This document shows, piece after piece, positions 1 to 8,312 of a stretch of DNA of 64,000 nucleotides. Below the pieces are notes generated by a model that saw only the letters and a program-made list of their open reading frames with translations, did no database searches and was not told the DNA's origin. This DNA comes from an uncultured Sphingomonadaceae bacterium (GTDB taxonomy: Bacteria > Pseudomonadota > Alphaproteobacteria > Sphingomonadales > Sphingomonadaceae), in the NCBI GenBank assembly GCA_937996655.1, contig CALKUK010000014.1:1-64000 (forward strand), written 5' to 3'. Numbering within the stretch: position 1 is the first letter of the stretch; the number at the start of each line of letters is the position of its first letter. The position numbers and the translations under genes are program-made.

Positions 1-54
1 CTTTCGCCCACAACGACCTCAACGTTGCGCGTCTACCAATTCCGCCACGACCGC
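1..54 (-). tRNA. tRNA-Leu (anticodon GAG), 3' part cut off by the window edge
   Basis: Read on the minus strand from position 54, the sequence opens with the acceptor strand GCGGTCG. A D-arm containing AATTGGTAGACGC follows. The anticodon stem CAACG/CGTTG encloses the loop TTGAGGT, which places the anticodon GAG at plus-strand positions 18-20. The start of a long variable arm (GGGCGAAAG) is visible, as expected for tRNA-Leu. The T-arm and 3' acceptor strand lie beyond position 1. The gene would read CUC and CUU codons. Confidence 0.9.
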
Positions 55-213
55 ACATTTTCCAAGCTTTGCACCGGGCTGGTAGACCCCGGGCAATCGA
101 CAGACGCGCGCCTCTAGCAGAGGCTTTCCGGGCAGGCAATGGCTTTAACCCATTAAGTGCCACGCGTGACGCCTGCTGATTTACTTGCCTGCCGGAGCAG
201 CTATGCCGGGCCC

Positions 214-1581
214 ATGGACATGGGGACAGATCGCTGGAAATACGAAGTGCGGCGCATCCTGTCGCTCGCTTGGCCGGTGATGCTGACCAGCCTCAACTGG
301 ACGTTGCTGCAGGTCACTGATGTCGTTGTGGTCGGCGATGCAGGCACGCATGAGGTGGCGGCCTTTGGCGGCAGCCGTGCCGTCACGTTCGTCACGCTGA
401 TGGCAGCGATCGGCTGGATGTCAGGCATCCTCGTCTTTGCCTCTCAGGCGGATGGTGCCAGCGACAAGCCCCGTACGGGCGAGGTCTATCGCGAAGGGTT
501 GCTGCTCGGGGTGCTGATCGGCCTGGCCGGCGGGCTCCTCCTTTATGGGCTAGCAGAGCCGCTGCTGCGCCTGTTGGGCGTGGCGGACAATGTCATCGGC
601 ATTTCCGCTTCGGTCGTGCGGATCATGGCCTTTGCCTTTCCGCCGCAGCTCATCCTCATCGCGGCGAGCAATTTTCTGGAGGGTATCAGCCATCCCCGCC
701 GCGTGATGGCTGTCAATCTGATGACCCTGCCGCTCAATGCGGTGCTCGCTTGGAGCTTGGCGACGGGGCATTTGGGGCTCCCTGCCTTGGGCGCGGCAGG
801 CGCGGCCTTGGCCACAACGATTTCGCTGTGGATCGGCGCTGCTGCCATCCTCTGGACCGCCGCGCGCGTACCGGATCAGGCGGCCCGTGGGCTTCGACAT
901 ATGTCGCTGGCTGTCTGGCGGCGGGCGGTGCCGGGTGCGCTGGCATTGTGTCGGTTTGGGCTTGTCCCGGCCCTCGCCTCCGGGTTGGAACTGGCAGGCT
1001 TCTCTTGGCTTATCGCCTTGTCGACGCAATTGGGCGACGTGACGAGCCATGCCTTTCAGATCGTCTTTGCGCTCCACAATGTGACCTTCGGCGTTGCGCT
1101 GGGTTTTGGCTCGGCCGCGGGAGTTCGGGCAGGTAATGCGGTGGGCGAAGGAAAGCCCGAAGCGGCGCGCCACCGGACATGGATTGCGGCGCTGTTGACC
1201 CTCGCGGTGATGAGCGGCCTTGTTCTTTTGCTGCTCATGTTGGGCGGCCCGATTGCCCGCGCCTTTCCGGCTGAAGCGCCGGTGCATCTGCTGGCTGCCG
1301 CCATGTTGGCCGTCTGGGCGCCGTTCATCCTGTTTGACGGCCTGCAGGTCGTCTTCATGTTTGCGCTTCGGTCGATGGGGGATCAGGTCGCCGCCGGGAT
1401 CAACGGCATCGCTGCGTTTTTCGGCGTGACCGGCGTGCTTGGTTGGTGGCTTGTGCAGATGGGCTATGGGCCCTTTGCGCTGGTCTGGGCGTCCGGGCTT
1501 GGCATGATGGCTGCCGCCCTGCTCAATTCAGGGCGTTTTTTCTGGCTGATGCGCGGGCGCGTCAGTTCCCCGAAAAGCTGA
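214..1581 (+). CDS. MATE family multidrug/toxin efflux transporter
   Basis: Integral inner-membrane cation-coupled drug antiporter of the MatE family. At about 455 residues it has the usual length, and hydrophobic segments run through the whole protein, consistent with 12 helices in two repeats. The N-terminal part holds LSLAWPVMLTSLNW and the family-like LLQVTDVVVVGDAG. I chose the ATG at 214. A GTG at 157 would add 19 hydrophilic residues unlike a MATE N-terminus. The substrate cannot be inferred. The last 20 bases overlap the convergent zinc-ribbon gene. Confidence 0.85.
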   Translation: MDMGTDRWKYEVRRILSLAWPVMLTSLNWTLLQVTDVVVVGDAGTHEVAAFGGSRAVTFVTLMAAIGWMSGILVFASQADGASDKPRTGEVYREGLLLGVLIGLAGGLLLYGLAEPLLRLLGVADNVIGISASVVRIMAFAFPPQLILIAASNFLEGISHPRRVMAVNLMTLPLNAVLAWSLATGHLGLPALGAAGAALATTISLWIGAAAILWTAARVPDQAARGLRHMSLAVWRRAVPGALALCRFGLVPALASGLELAGFSWLIALSTQLGDVTSHAFQIVFALHNVTFGVALGFGSAAGVRAGNAVGEGKPEAARHRTWIAALLTLAVMSGLVLLLLMLGGPIARAFPAEAPVHLLAAAMLAVWAPFILFDGLQVVFMFALRSMGDQVAAGINGIAAFFGVTGVLGWWLVQMGYGPFALVWASGLGMMAAALLNSGRFFWLMRGRVSSPKS

Positions 1582-2323
1582 GGTTCAGTTCCTTCGCACC
1601 GCGCGGCACATTGACCTCGGCACTGTTGAAATCGATCGATCCCTTGGCCTCGACGGTCCGCTTGGGCGGGGTGATTGTCCAACCATAGACGACACGGCCC
1701 TGCCCGTCGCGTAGCTCGGCCAAGATGTCGGGCACGCGCTGTTCATCGCTGGTCGGGTTTACGACCTTGCCGGAGATGGCGAAGAGTTCATTGCCGCTTT
1801 CCAGCAGGCGGCGCTCGGGACGGCGCGGCACTTCCAGCAGCAAGGGCACTTCGGTCGTCGCACTCGATAGGCCGAGCTTTGCGGCAATATTGGGTGTGCC
1901 GAAATATTGGATCGCGCCAATGCCGCCGAGCAACAGGACGGCCGCCGCGGCCGCCGCAATCGTCCAGCGCTTGGCTGGGTTGCGGCGCGGGCGGAAGGGA
2001 GCTTCCGGCGCAAACATGTCCACGCTCTCGCGCTGTTCGGCCATGGACTCAGTTCTGGGCGCCGGCTCGGGCCGTGCGCCAAGCGGCGGCGGCGTATCGG
2101 GCAGGTCGCGCTGTCCGCCGATATGCGGGGCCGGCGGCACCGGCATTTGCGGCGGGGCCGGCGGCGGCAGCGGCAATTCTGCCGAGGCGGGTTGAACCGG
2201 TGTCGGGGCGGGCTGGAACCAGCTATGTTTGCATGAGGCGCAGCGGACCTGACGGCCAGCGCCGGTGATCGCGGTATCGGGGACAAGATAGCGCGTCGAA
2301 CAGGCGGGACAGGTCAGGATCAT
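1562..2323 (-). CDS. MJ0042-type zinc-ribbon membrane protein
   Basis: About 253 residues. The N-terminus begins MILTCPACSTRY and carries two CxxC pairs (CPAC and CASC) about 24 residues apart, the MJ0042-type zinc ribbon. A long proline-rich linker follows, then one transmembrane segment (WTIAAAAAAVLLLGGIG) and a C-terminal domain like those of DUF3426 proteins (FAISGKVVNPTSDEQR). The predicted topology is a cytoplasmic zinc ribbon and an outside C-terminal domain. The frame stays open upstream, but the ATG at 2323 sits directly before the ribbon. It is divergent from ftsE with about 210 bases between them, a neighbourhood I recall as common in alphaproteobacteria. The molecular role is unknown. 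Confidence 0.8.
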   Translation of the reverse strand: MILTCPACSTRYLVPDTAITGAGRQVRCASCKHSWFQPAPTPVQPASAELPLPPPAPPQMPVPPAPHIGGQRDLPDTPPPLGARPEPAPRTESMAEQRESVDMFAPEAPFRPRRNPAKRWTIAAAAAAVLLLGGIGAIQYFGTPNIAAKLGLSSATTEVPLLLEVPRRPERRLLESGNELFAISGKVVNPTSDEQRVPDILAELRDGQGRVVYGWTITPPKRTVEAKGSIDFNSAEVNVPRGAKELNLSFSGN

Positions 2324-2534
2324 TGGCCGGGCGGTTCCAGTTGAACGTGAGATCGCCTCTAAGCACCCTTTATAGCGTCCTTGCAAGAGTCTGGCACGGT
2401 AAACGGGGCTGGATTGGCAGCAAGCCGTGCATATCTGAAGGGGAGGCCAAGATTCACGCTTCAGGATATTCCTCTTGAAGCGATCAAGGTCTAGGGACCC
2501 TTGCAGGGCGGGCAACAAGGCGTAAACCGGACAG

Positions 2535-3248
2535 ATGTCGCACATCATCCAGTTCGAAAATGTAGGGTTGCGCTACGGCACAGGCGCCGAAACATTGTCC
2601 GACATCACCTTTTCCTTGGCCAAAGGCGGCTTTTACTTCCTGACCGGACCCTCCGGGGCGGGCAAGACATCTTTGTTGAAGCTGCTTTATCTGGCGCAAC
2701 GGCCCAGCCGCGGGCTCATCCGCCTGTTCGGGGATGATATGGTGACGATGCCGCGCGATAAGCTGCCGCTCTACCGCCGTCGCATCGGCGTCGTGTTTCA
2801 GGATTTCCGTCTCGTCCCCCATTTGTCTGCGTTTGATAATATTGCGCTGCCGCTGCGCGTTTCTGGCGTGCCGGAAAAGGATATCGACCACACGGTGGGT
2901 GAAATGCTCAACTGGGTCGGGTTGGGGGATCGAGCCTCGGCCCGCCCGGCGACGCTCTCCGGCGGGGAGCAGCAGCGCGTGGCCATTGCGCGTGCCGTCA
3001 TCACACGGCCCGATGTCCTCGTCGCAGACGAACCAACGGGCAACGTTGACCCCGATATGGCCGCGCGCCTGTTGCGGCTGTTCGAGGCGCTCAACCAGCT
3101 CGGCACGACGATTGTTGTCGCGACCCATGATCTCCATTTGTTGAGCCGCATTCCAGGCGCCCATATTATGCGCTTGGCCGATGGTTATTTGCCGGACCCC
3201 ACAGGCACCTTGCGCAACCCGCCTATGCGGGAACCGGTGGCGCAATGA
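2535..3248 (+). CDS. ftsE: Cell division ATP-binding protein FtsE
   Basis: ATPase of the FtsEX complex, which couples the cytoplasmic division ring to activation of periplasmic peptidoglycan hydrolases. All ABC motifs are visible: Walker A GPSGAGKTS (residues 38-46), Q-loop VVFQDFRL (about 87-94), signature LSGGEQQR (141-148) and Walker B VLVADEP (161-167), with the switch histidine in VATHD. The 237-residue length is typical. The stop overlaps the start of ftsX (ATGA), so the two are translationally coupled. The C-terminal extension after the H-loop is family-typical. Confidence 0.95.
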   Translation: MSHIIQFENVGLRYGTGAETLSDITFSLAKGGFYFLTGPSGAGKTSLLKLLYLAQRPSRGLIRLFGDDMVTMPRDKLPLYRRRIGVVFQDFRLVPHLSAFDNIALPLRVSGVPEKDIDHTVGEMLNWVGLGDRASARPATLSGGEQQRVAIARAVITRPDVLVADEPTGNVDPDMAARLLRLFEALNQLGTTIVVATHDLHLLSRIPGAHIMRLADGYLPDPTGTLRNPPMREPVAQ

Positions 3249-4162
3249 TGTTTGACCTCGACAAGATCGACATCCCCTTTCTGAAGGCCCCGCCGCATGA
3301 GGCGCGGCTGCTGCCCGAAGGGCGGATGGCCGGGCCCATGCCCTGGGTCATTGCGATCATCATGTTCCTGACGATCTTGTCCGCAGCCGCCGGGCTGTCG
3401 CTTGCCCGCTCGGCCAAGGGGCTGGATGCCGATCTCGCAGGCCGGGTCACCATCCAGATCGTCGAGGCCAATGATGCGAAGCGCACCGCGCAGACGGCAG
3501 CGGTTGAAAAGGAACTCGCGCGCCTGTCCGGCGTCCAAAGCTTCCGCCGCGTGCCCGATGCTGAGGTGTCGGCGTTGCTCCAGCCTTGGTTTGGCGCAGA
3601 GGCGCTGGATGAAGATCTGCCGGTGCCGACCTTGGTCGATGTCACTATCGACAGCGCCGTCCCCGGCGCTTTCGCGAACATGCGGTCGAGCGTCCTTGCC
3701 GCTGCTCCCGCGGCGCGGGTGGAGGCGCATGCTCAATGGCTGGGTCCGCTCACCCGGCTGCTTGGGTCGCTCACCTTCCTGTCCTGGATGCTCGTTGTGC
3801 TGATGGGCGGAGCCACCTTGTCCACCGTCGTGCTGGCGGCGCGCAGTGCGCTCAACACGCACCGGGAAACGATTGAAGTCATGCATCTGCTCGGCTCAAC
3901 CGATGCGCAGATTGCCCAGCTGTTCCAACGGCGGATAGCCCTGGATGCCTTGTTTGGCGCGGGCATCGGCTTGGCCGCAGCCCTTCTGACCATGCTGCTG
4001 CTGCGCGGTCGGCTGGCGGCGGTCGGCTCGGAATTGCTCGGATCGGTGGGGATCGGCTGGGCGGGATGGCTGCTTCTGCTGCTCATGCCCCTGCTCAGTG
4101 CCGGACTGGCAACGATTGCGGCGCGCACAACGATCCTTTCCGCGCTAAGGCGCATCCTATGA
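3245..4162 (+). CDS. ftsX: Cell division protein FtsX (permease partner of FtsE)
   Basis: Membrane partner of FtsE, about 305 residues, with the FtsX layout: a cytoplasmic N-terminus (FDLDKIDIPFLKAP), a first transmembrane helix (WVIAIIMFLTILSAAAG), a periplasmic loop of about 120 residues expected to contact a hydrolase or its activator, then three more helices. The motif HRETIEVMHLLGSTDAQIAQLFQRR precedes the third helix and is characteristic. It overlaps ftsE upstream and the YdcF-like gene downstream by 4 bases each, so these form one operon. Confidence 0.93.
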   Translation: MMFDLDKIDIPFLKAPPHEARLLPEGRMAGPMPWVIAIIMFLTILSAAAGLSLARSAKGLDADLAGRVTIQIVEANDAKRTAQTAAVEKELARLSGVQSFRRVPDAEVSALLQPWFGAEALDEDLPVPTLVDVTIDSAVPGAFANMRSSVLAAAPAARVEAHAQWLGPLTRLLGSLTFLSWMLVVLMGGATLSTVVLAARSALNTHRETIEVMHLLGSTDAQIAQLFQRRIALDALFGAGIGLAAALLTMLLLRGRLAAVGSELLGSVGIGWAGWLLLLLMPLLSAGLATIAARTTILSALRRIL

Positions 4163-4695
4163 TCCGTCGTCTCCTCTCGCTCGCCCTTGTGGCCTGGTTC
4201 CTCGGCCTAGTCGGTTTCGCCATTTTTCTGCCGGGCCCGTCCGACATTGGCAAAACCGATGCCGTTGTTGTGCTGACCGGCGGCGGCGGTCGTTTTGAAC
4301 GCGGGCTGGAACTGCTTCAGGCGGGCAAGGCCAAACGCATGCTCGTCTCCGGCGTTGATCCCACGGTCCGCCGCGCGGAATTTGAAGTGCTGCGCAAGGT
4401 CCCGGCCAAGATTTCGCGCTGCTGCATTGATCTCGACAAGGCGTCGGTCGACACCATCTCCAACGCGCGGGAAACGGCCCGTTGGGTCAAGGCGCGCCAT
4501 TATACATCGGTGCGGCTTGTCACCAGTGACTGGCATATGCGGCGCGCGAAGATGGAATTGGACCATGTGCTTGGGCCTGATGTGCGCGTGACGGGGGATG
4601 CCGTGCGCAGCAACCCCACCCTCACCCAATTGTTCAAGGAATATAACAAGCTCGTCGCCCGCTTCATCGCGCTGGAGGCGGGAGAGGTGCTGTGA
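4159..4695 (+). CDS. YdcF/ElyC family (DUF218) membrane-anchored protein
   Basis: 178 residues. An N-terminal hydrophobic helix (SLALVAWFLGLVGFAIFLPG) is followed by a DUF218 domain with ADAVVVLTGGGGRFERG-like sequence, a central SNARETARWVK and a VTSDWHMRRA segment. DUF218 proteins such as ElyC/SanA affect envelope integrity; the reaction here is unknown. The ATG at 4159 overlaps the ftsX stop (ATGA), and its own stop overlaps the GTG of plsC. That places it in the ftsE-ftsX-plsC envelope operon. Confidence 0.85.
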   Translation: MIRRLLSLALVAWFLGLVGFAIFLPGPSDIGKTDAVVVLTGGGGRFERGLELLQAGKAKRMLVSGVDPTVRRAEFEVLRKVPAKISRCCIDLDKASVDTISNARETARWVKARHYTSVRLVTSDWHMRRAKMELDHVLGPDVRVTGDAVRSNPTLTQLFKEYNKLVARFIALEAGEVL

Positions 4696-5378
4696 TCGCG
4701 CTGCTCCGCTCGATCCTGTTTGCGGCGATCTTCTATCCCGGCAGCGTAATCGTGGTCGGCATTGCAGCGCTGATGGTGCCGTTTGGAGAGAAAGCGACGA
4801 TCCGCGGGGCGCGCAACTGGGCGCTCTGGCACCGGCTGTGCGCGCGCTGGATTTTGGGCATTCGCACGCACGTCATCGGCCCGCTCGATGCGGGCCAGGC
4901 GCTCTACATCTTCAAACATGAATCGATGTACGAAACGGTGGAAACGCTGGCGCTGTTTCGCAAGCCGGTGGTCGTGATGAAGCAGGAATTGCTCGATCTG
5001 TTCGGGTGGGGCTATGCCGCGCGCGCCCATGGCTCGATCGGGGTGGACCGGGAGGCCGGGGCTGCGGCCATGCGCCGGATGATCGCGCAGGCCAAACGCG
5101 CCAAGGAGTCCGGGCGCCCCATTATTCTGTTTCCGGAAGGGACGCGCGTGCCCCATGGCGAAAGGCCGCCGCTTCGGGCTGGGCTTGCCGGGCTTTACAA
5201 GATCCTTGGCCTGCCGGTGATTCCCGTGGCGCTCAATTCAGGCAAGGTCTGGCCGCATGGCTTTGTAAAGCATGCTGGCGTGGTGACGATGAAGGTGGGT
5301 GACCCCATTCCTCCCGGCCTGCCGCGCGAGGAGATTGAAGCGCGGGTGCACGCCGCGATCAATGTGCTGAACGATTGA
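4692..5378 (+). CDS. plsC: 1-acyl-sn-glycerol-3-phosphate acyltransferase (PlsC family)
   Basis: Probable lysophosphatidate acyltransferase making phosphatidic acid. 228 residues. Acyltransferase motif I appears as KHESMYE, with His76 and Glu81 at the HX4D/E spacing, and motif III as FPEGTR (147-152). A hydrophobic N-terminus suggests membrane association. The start is GTG within GTGA, overlapping the stop of the DUF218 gene, so it is the last gene of the ftsE-ftsX operon. An acyltransferase for another lysolipid is possible. Confidence 0.88.
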   Translation: MIALLRSILFAAIFYPGSVIVVGIAALMVPFGEKATIRGARNWALWHRLCARWILGIRTHVIGPLDAGQALYIFKHESMYETVETLALFRKPVVVMKQELLDLFGWGYAARAHGSIGVDREAGAAAMRRMIAQAKRAKESGRPIILFPEGTRVPHGERPPLRAGLAGLYKILGLPVIPVALNSGKVWPHGFVKHAGVVTMKVGDPIPPGLPREEIEARVHAAINVLND

Positions 5379-5393
5379 GGTCACGCCTCAATC

Positions 5394-5449
5394 CCGTTCG
5401 TGTCGAGCGACGTTGAGACACGTCCCTCAACTGCGCTCGGGACGAACGG
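5394..5449. repeat. Intergenic palindromic repeat between plsC and tyrC
   Basis: Outer arms CCGTTCGTGTCGAGCG (5394-5409) and CGCTCGGGACGAACGG (5434-5449) are inverted with only two or three mismatches. An inner stem TTGAG/CTCAA lies at 5413-5430. It sits between two convergent genes and could also act as a bidirectional terminator. It resembles a dispersed palindrome I recall from many sphingomonad genomes. Confidence 0.65.
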
Positions 5450-5461
5450 ATTATGTTGGAC

Positions 5462-6370
5462 CTAATGATCCGACCGACCAAAGTCGGGCCGATCATCATC
5501 CTGCCCTTCTTCGATGATGCTGCGGCGGATAGCGCGGGTGCGGCTGAACAGGTCAAACAAGGCATCGCCATCGCCCCAGCGGATCGCGCGTTGAAGCGCC
5601 GTCAGGTCTTCCGAAAAGCGCTGGAGCATTTCGAGCACGGCATCCTTGTTCGACAGGAAGACATCGCGCCACATGGTCGGGTCTGATGCGGCGATGCGCG
5701 TGAAATCGCGGAAGCCGCCGGCTGAATATTTGATCACTTCTGACCGGGTGACAGATTCCAGATCAGAGGCCGTGCCGACGATGGTATAAGCGATGAGGTG
5801 CGGCAAATGGCTGGTCACGGCGAGCACGAGATCATGGTGCGGGGCATCCATGACATCCACATTGGCACCCAGCCGTTCCCAAAAGGCGGAAAGCTGCGCA
5901 ACCTTATTGGGGTCAGCATCGGCGGGCGGCGTCAGGATGCACCAGCGATTGTGGAAGAGCGCGGCAAAGCCCGCCTCCGGCCCGCTGCGCTCTGTTCCCG
6001 CGACGGGGTGGGCGGGGATGACAGCATGGTCGGGCAACGCGTCTTGCAACGCCGTTAGGATCGCGGCCTTGGAAGAGCCAACATCGCTGATCAGCGCCTC
6101 GGCGGGCAGATCGGCGCGCATCTCGGCCGCGACAGCCCCCATCGCACCCACCGGCACGCACAGGATGACGAGTTCTGCATCGGTGACGGCTGCCCCCGGC
6201 GTATCGGCCATATCATCGACGAGCTTCAGCGCCTTGGCCGTTTCGCGCGTTTCGGGATCGGCATCATGGCCCGACAGGGCAACGCCGGGCATCCGGTCCC
6301 GCACGGCGCGTGCGACTGAGGATCCAATCAGCCCAAGGCCAATGATGGAGACACGCGCAAACGGCAGCAT
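5462..6370 (-). CDS. tyrC: Prephenate/arogenate (cyclohexadienyl) dehydrogenase
   Basis: NAD(P)-dependent oxidative step of tyrosine biosynthesis. 302 residues. The Rossmann motif GLGLIGSS is at residues 11-18. The family segments ISDVGSSKAAI, HPVAGTERSGPEAGF and TSHLPHLIAYTIVG follow, with SAGGFRDFTRIAASDPTMWRD in the C-terminal helical domain. No ACT domain is present. Its ATG overlaps the hisC stop (TGATG), so it is translated from the same message as the aminotransferase, a pairing that fits aromatic amino-acid synthesis. Confidence 0.93.
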   Translation of the reverse strand: MLPFARVSIIGLGLIGSSVARAVRDRMPGVALSGHDADPETRETAKALKLVDDMADTPGAAVTDAELVILCVPVGAMGAVAAEMRADLPAEALISDVGSSKAAILTALQDALPDHAVIPAHPVAGTERSGPEAGFAALFHNRWCILTPPADADPNKVAQLSAFWERLGANVDVMDAPHHDLVLAVTSHLPHLIAYTIVGTASDLESVTRSEVIKYSAGGFRDFTRIAASDPTMWRDVFLSNKDAVLEMLQRFSEDLTALQRAIRWGDGDALFDLFSRTRAIRRSIIEEGQDDDRPDFGRSDH

Positions 6371-7470
6371 CAGGCGTCTGCCCCGACGATCTTGCGCAGG
6401 GCGGCGATCAACCCCCGGGTTTCCTCTTCGGTGCCGATGGTGATGCGCAGGCCATTGCCAAGGCCCTGCCCCGGCAACCAGCGCACGATATACCCATGGT
6501 CCATCAGGCCGTGATAAGCGGCCTCTGCTGTGACCGCGCCTTCAAAGGTGACCAGCTGGAAATTGGCTTTGCTCGGGATGGCGCGCAGCCCCGCATTGCC
6601 AAGCTTTGCGATCTCATCTGCAAACCAGCGGAGCCATGTGCTGTTATGGTCCCGGCTGCGGGCGACAAAGGCGCTATCCTGCACAGCGGCAATCGCTGCA
6701 TCTTGGGCGGCAATCGAAAAGCTGAACGGCGCGCGGATGCGGTGCATCGCGTTGATGATGTCCGCGGAGGCATAGCCCCAACCGACGCGTTCTGCCGCCA
6801 GACCATAGATTTTGGAAAAGGTGCGTGTCACCAGCACATTGGCCGCGGTCTGCGCCAGCGCCATCCCGCCATCATCATCTTCGGGCGCCAGATATTCGGC
6901 ATAGGCATGGTCGAGCACGAGCAGCACATCATCGGGCAGGGCAGCGTGCAGCCGCGCAATCTCTGCCTTGGGGGAATAGGTGCCCGTTGGGTTGTTGGGG
7001 TTGGCAACAAAGACGACGCGTGTCTTGTCCGTCACACAGGCAAGGATCGCGTCAACATCGGTCGCATAGTCCTTGTCAGGCGCAATGACCGGCACGGCGC
7101 CGACACGGCGGGTGGCGATTTCGTAGACGGCAAATCCGTATTTCACGAAAATGATCTCATCGCCCGGCCCGGCAAAGGTACCAGCGGCAAGGTGGAGCAC
7201 TTCGTCTGATCCCGTGCCATAGATGATCCGCGCGGGATCAAGCCCGTTGGCAGCGGCGATTGCCTCCCGCAGGTCTGCCGCACTCGCATCGGGGTAGCGT
7301 TCCAGATCATGCGCATGGCGTGCAAAAGCGGCGCGCGCCGCCTCGCTGGTGCCGAGCGGATTTTCATTGGACGAGAGTTTGGCGACCTTGCGGCCGTCAT
7401 CGGTTTTGGACTTGCCCGGAATATAAGGGGCGATGTCCATGATCCAGGGCTTGGGTTGCGGTGCAGTCAT
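6370..7470 (-). CDS. hisC: Histidinol-phosphate / aromatic amino-acid aminotransferase
   Basis: PLP-dependent class I/II aminotransferase, 366 residues. Visible motifs are SSNENPLG (33-40), NPNNPTGT (157-164), the PLP-contacting LDHAYAEY (186-193), and the Schiff-base lysine K220 in TRTFSKIYGLA. It probably converts imidazole-acetol phosphate to histidinol phosphate and may also transaminate prephenate or phenylpyruvate, since it is coupled to tyrC. The ATG at 7470 was chosen because the open frame upstream is not family-like. Confidence 0.9.
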   Translation of the reverse strand: MTAPQPKPWIMDIAPYIPGKSKTDDGRKVAKLSSNENPLGTSEAARAAFARHAHDLERYPDASAADLREAIAAANGLDPARIIYGTGSDEVLHLAAGTFAGPGDEIIFVKYGFAVYEIATRRVGAVPVIAPDKDYATDVDAILACVTDKTRVVFVANPNNPTGTYSPKAEIARLHAALPDDVLLVLDHAYAEYLAPEDDDGGMALAQTAANVLVTRTFSKIYGLAAERVGWGYASADIINAMHRIRAPFSFSIAAQDAAIAAVQDSAFVARSRDHNSTWLRWFADEIAKLGNAGLRAIPSKANFQLVTFEGAVTAEAAYHGLMDHGYIVRWLPGQGLGNGLRITIGTEEETRGLIAALRKIVGADA

Positions 7471-7502
7471 GGGCTGTGGCTCTAGCCTTGGCCGCGCCCA
7501 AT

Positions 7503-7531
7503 GAAAAGGGCGCCGCCTTTCAGCGACGCCC
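7503..7531 (-). terminator. Rho-independent terminator after the PEPxxWA-CTERM gene
   Basis: Read on the minus strand, stem GGGCGTCGC and GCGGCGCCC enclose the loop TGAAAG, with one G-U pair, and TTTTC follows. It lies 28 bases past the stop of the PEPxxWA-CTERM gene and before hisC, so it separates the two transcripts. Confidence 0.75.
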
Positions 7532-7558
7532 CGTCCTGTGTCGTTAAACGGTGTGCGT

Positions 7559-8062
7559 TCAGGCGAACGAAACCGTCGTGCGACGGCGCAGGCCGACGCC
7601 AACCAGACCAAAGCCTGCCAGCATCATCGCCCAAGCAGCCGGTTCCGGCACGCCCGCATCGAGACGGACGCCAAGACCGGCCGGAATGCCGCCTTCGCCC
7701 TGCCCGGTGATCGAGAAGGAATATGTTCCAGCTCCGAGGAAGGTGCTGAATTTGCTGTAAGAGGGGTTCAGCCAATACGAGCCATACCCGCCGGTCGCGC
7801 GAACGTCGTTGGCACCGGCAAAGAAAGTCGACGTGCCCGTAACGTCCCCACTGATCTGATAAACGTCACCGACGACGCAGCAATCCGCAATCGTCAGATG
7901 CGCGCCCGAACCGATCGTGAAGGTCCAAGCCGACTTGTCTGTCGGTTGTCCGGCGGTGGACAGAGTATCATCCTGCCACCCCGAACCCAGTGTCAGGACG
8001 GTGGCCGATGCCGGTGCAGCAAATGCGATGGCAGCAACAGCTGCCAGATAGAGGCTTTTCAT
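7559..8062 (-). CDS. Secreted PEPxxWA-CTERM sorting-domain protein
   Basis: 167 residues. The N-terminal signal peptide is MKSLYLAAVAAIAFAAPASA. The middle is low in charge, Gly/Thr/Ser-rich and beta-like, and contains one close cysteine pair (DCCV). The C-terminus has the tripartite exosortase signal: VPEPAAWAMM (from about residue 138), a hydrophobic helix LAGFGLVGVGL, then RRR. This is the PEPxxWA variant typical of sphingomonads, so the protein should be exported, processed by an exosortase and left at the surface or released. The passenger domain is not recognised. An SD-like GGAGA precedes the ATG. It is monocistronic, with a terminator downstream. The exosortase V gene at 52586 is the likely processing enzyme. 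Confidence 0.88.
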   Translation of the reverse strand: MKSLYLAAVAAIAFAAPASATVLTLGSGWQDDTLSTAGQPTDKSAWTFTIGSGAHLTIADCCVVGDVYQISGDVTGTSTFFAGANDVRATGGYGSYWLNPSYSKFSTFLGAGTYSFSITGQGEGGIPAGLGVRLDAGVPEPAAWAMMLAGFGLVGVGLRRRTTVSFA

Positions 8063-8312
8063 GATTTAGGTCTCCGAAATGCGAATGGTTGCTCGAAACG
8101 CACAGGCTGCCGGTGAGTTTTCGACTCGGCAACGTCGACCCTAGGCCAGAGGATTCGCGATTTTGGAGAAGGTTACAAGCGGTTAATCATTCTCTTGACC
8201 GAGTGTCTGAAAATGGGACGATTATTTCCGCCTATTTGACATTTCTGTGGCGCGGAGCGGCCTGTTGTGGCGAATGCTTGCGGCAATATCGTCCGGGCAG
8301 TAGGGCGGCACG

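Noticed and set aside
4917..4934. PlsC motif I with Glu in place of Asp (HX4E)
   Set aside because: This variant is common among alphaproteobacterial PlsC proteins as I recall them, so it is not evidence of inactivation.
8063..8312. Possible SAM riboswitch before metX
   Set aside because: I could not fit the spacer to SAM-II or other SAM riboswitch consensus pairing.
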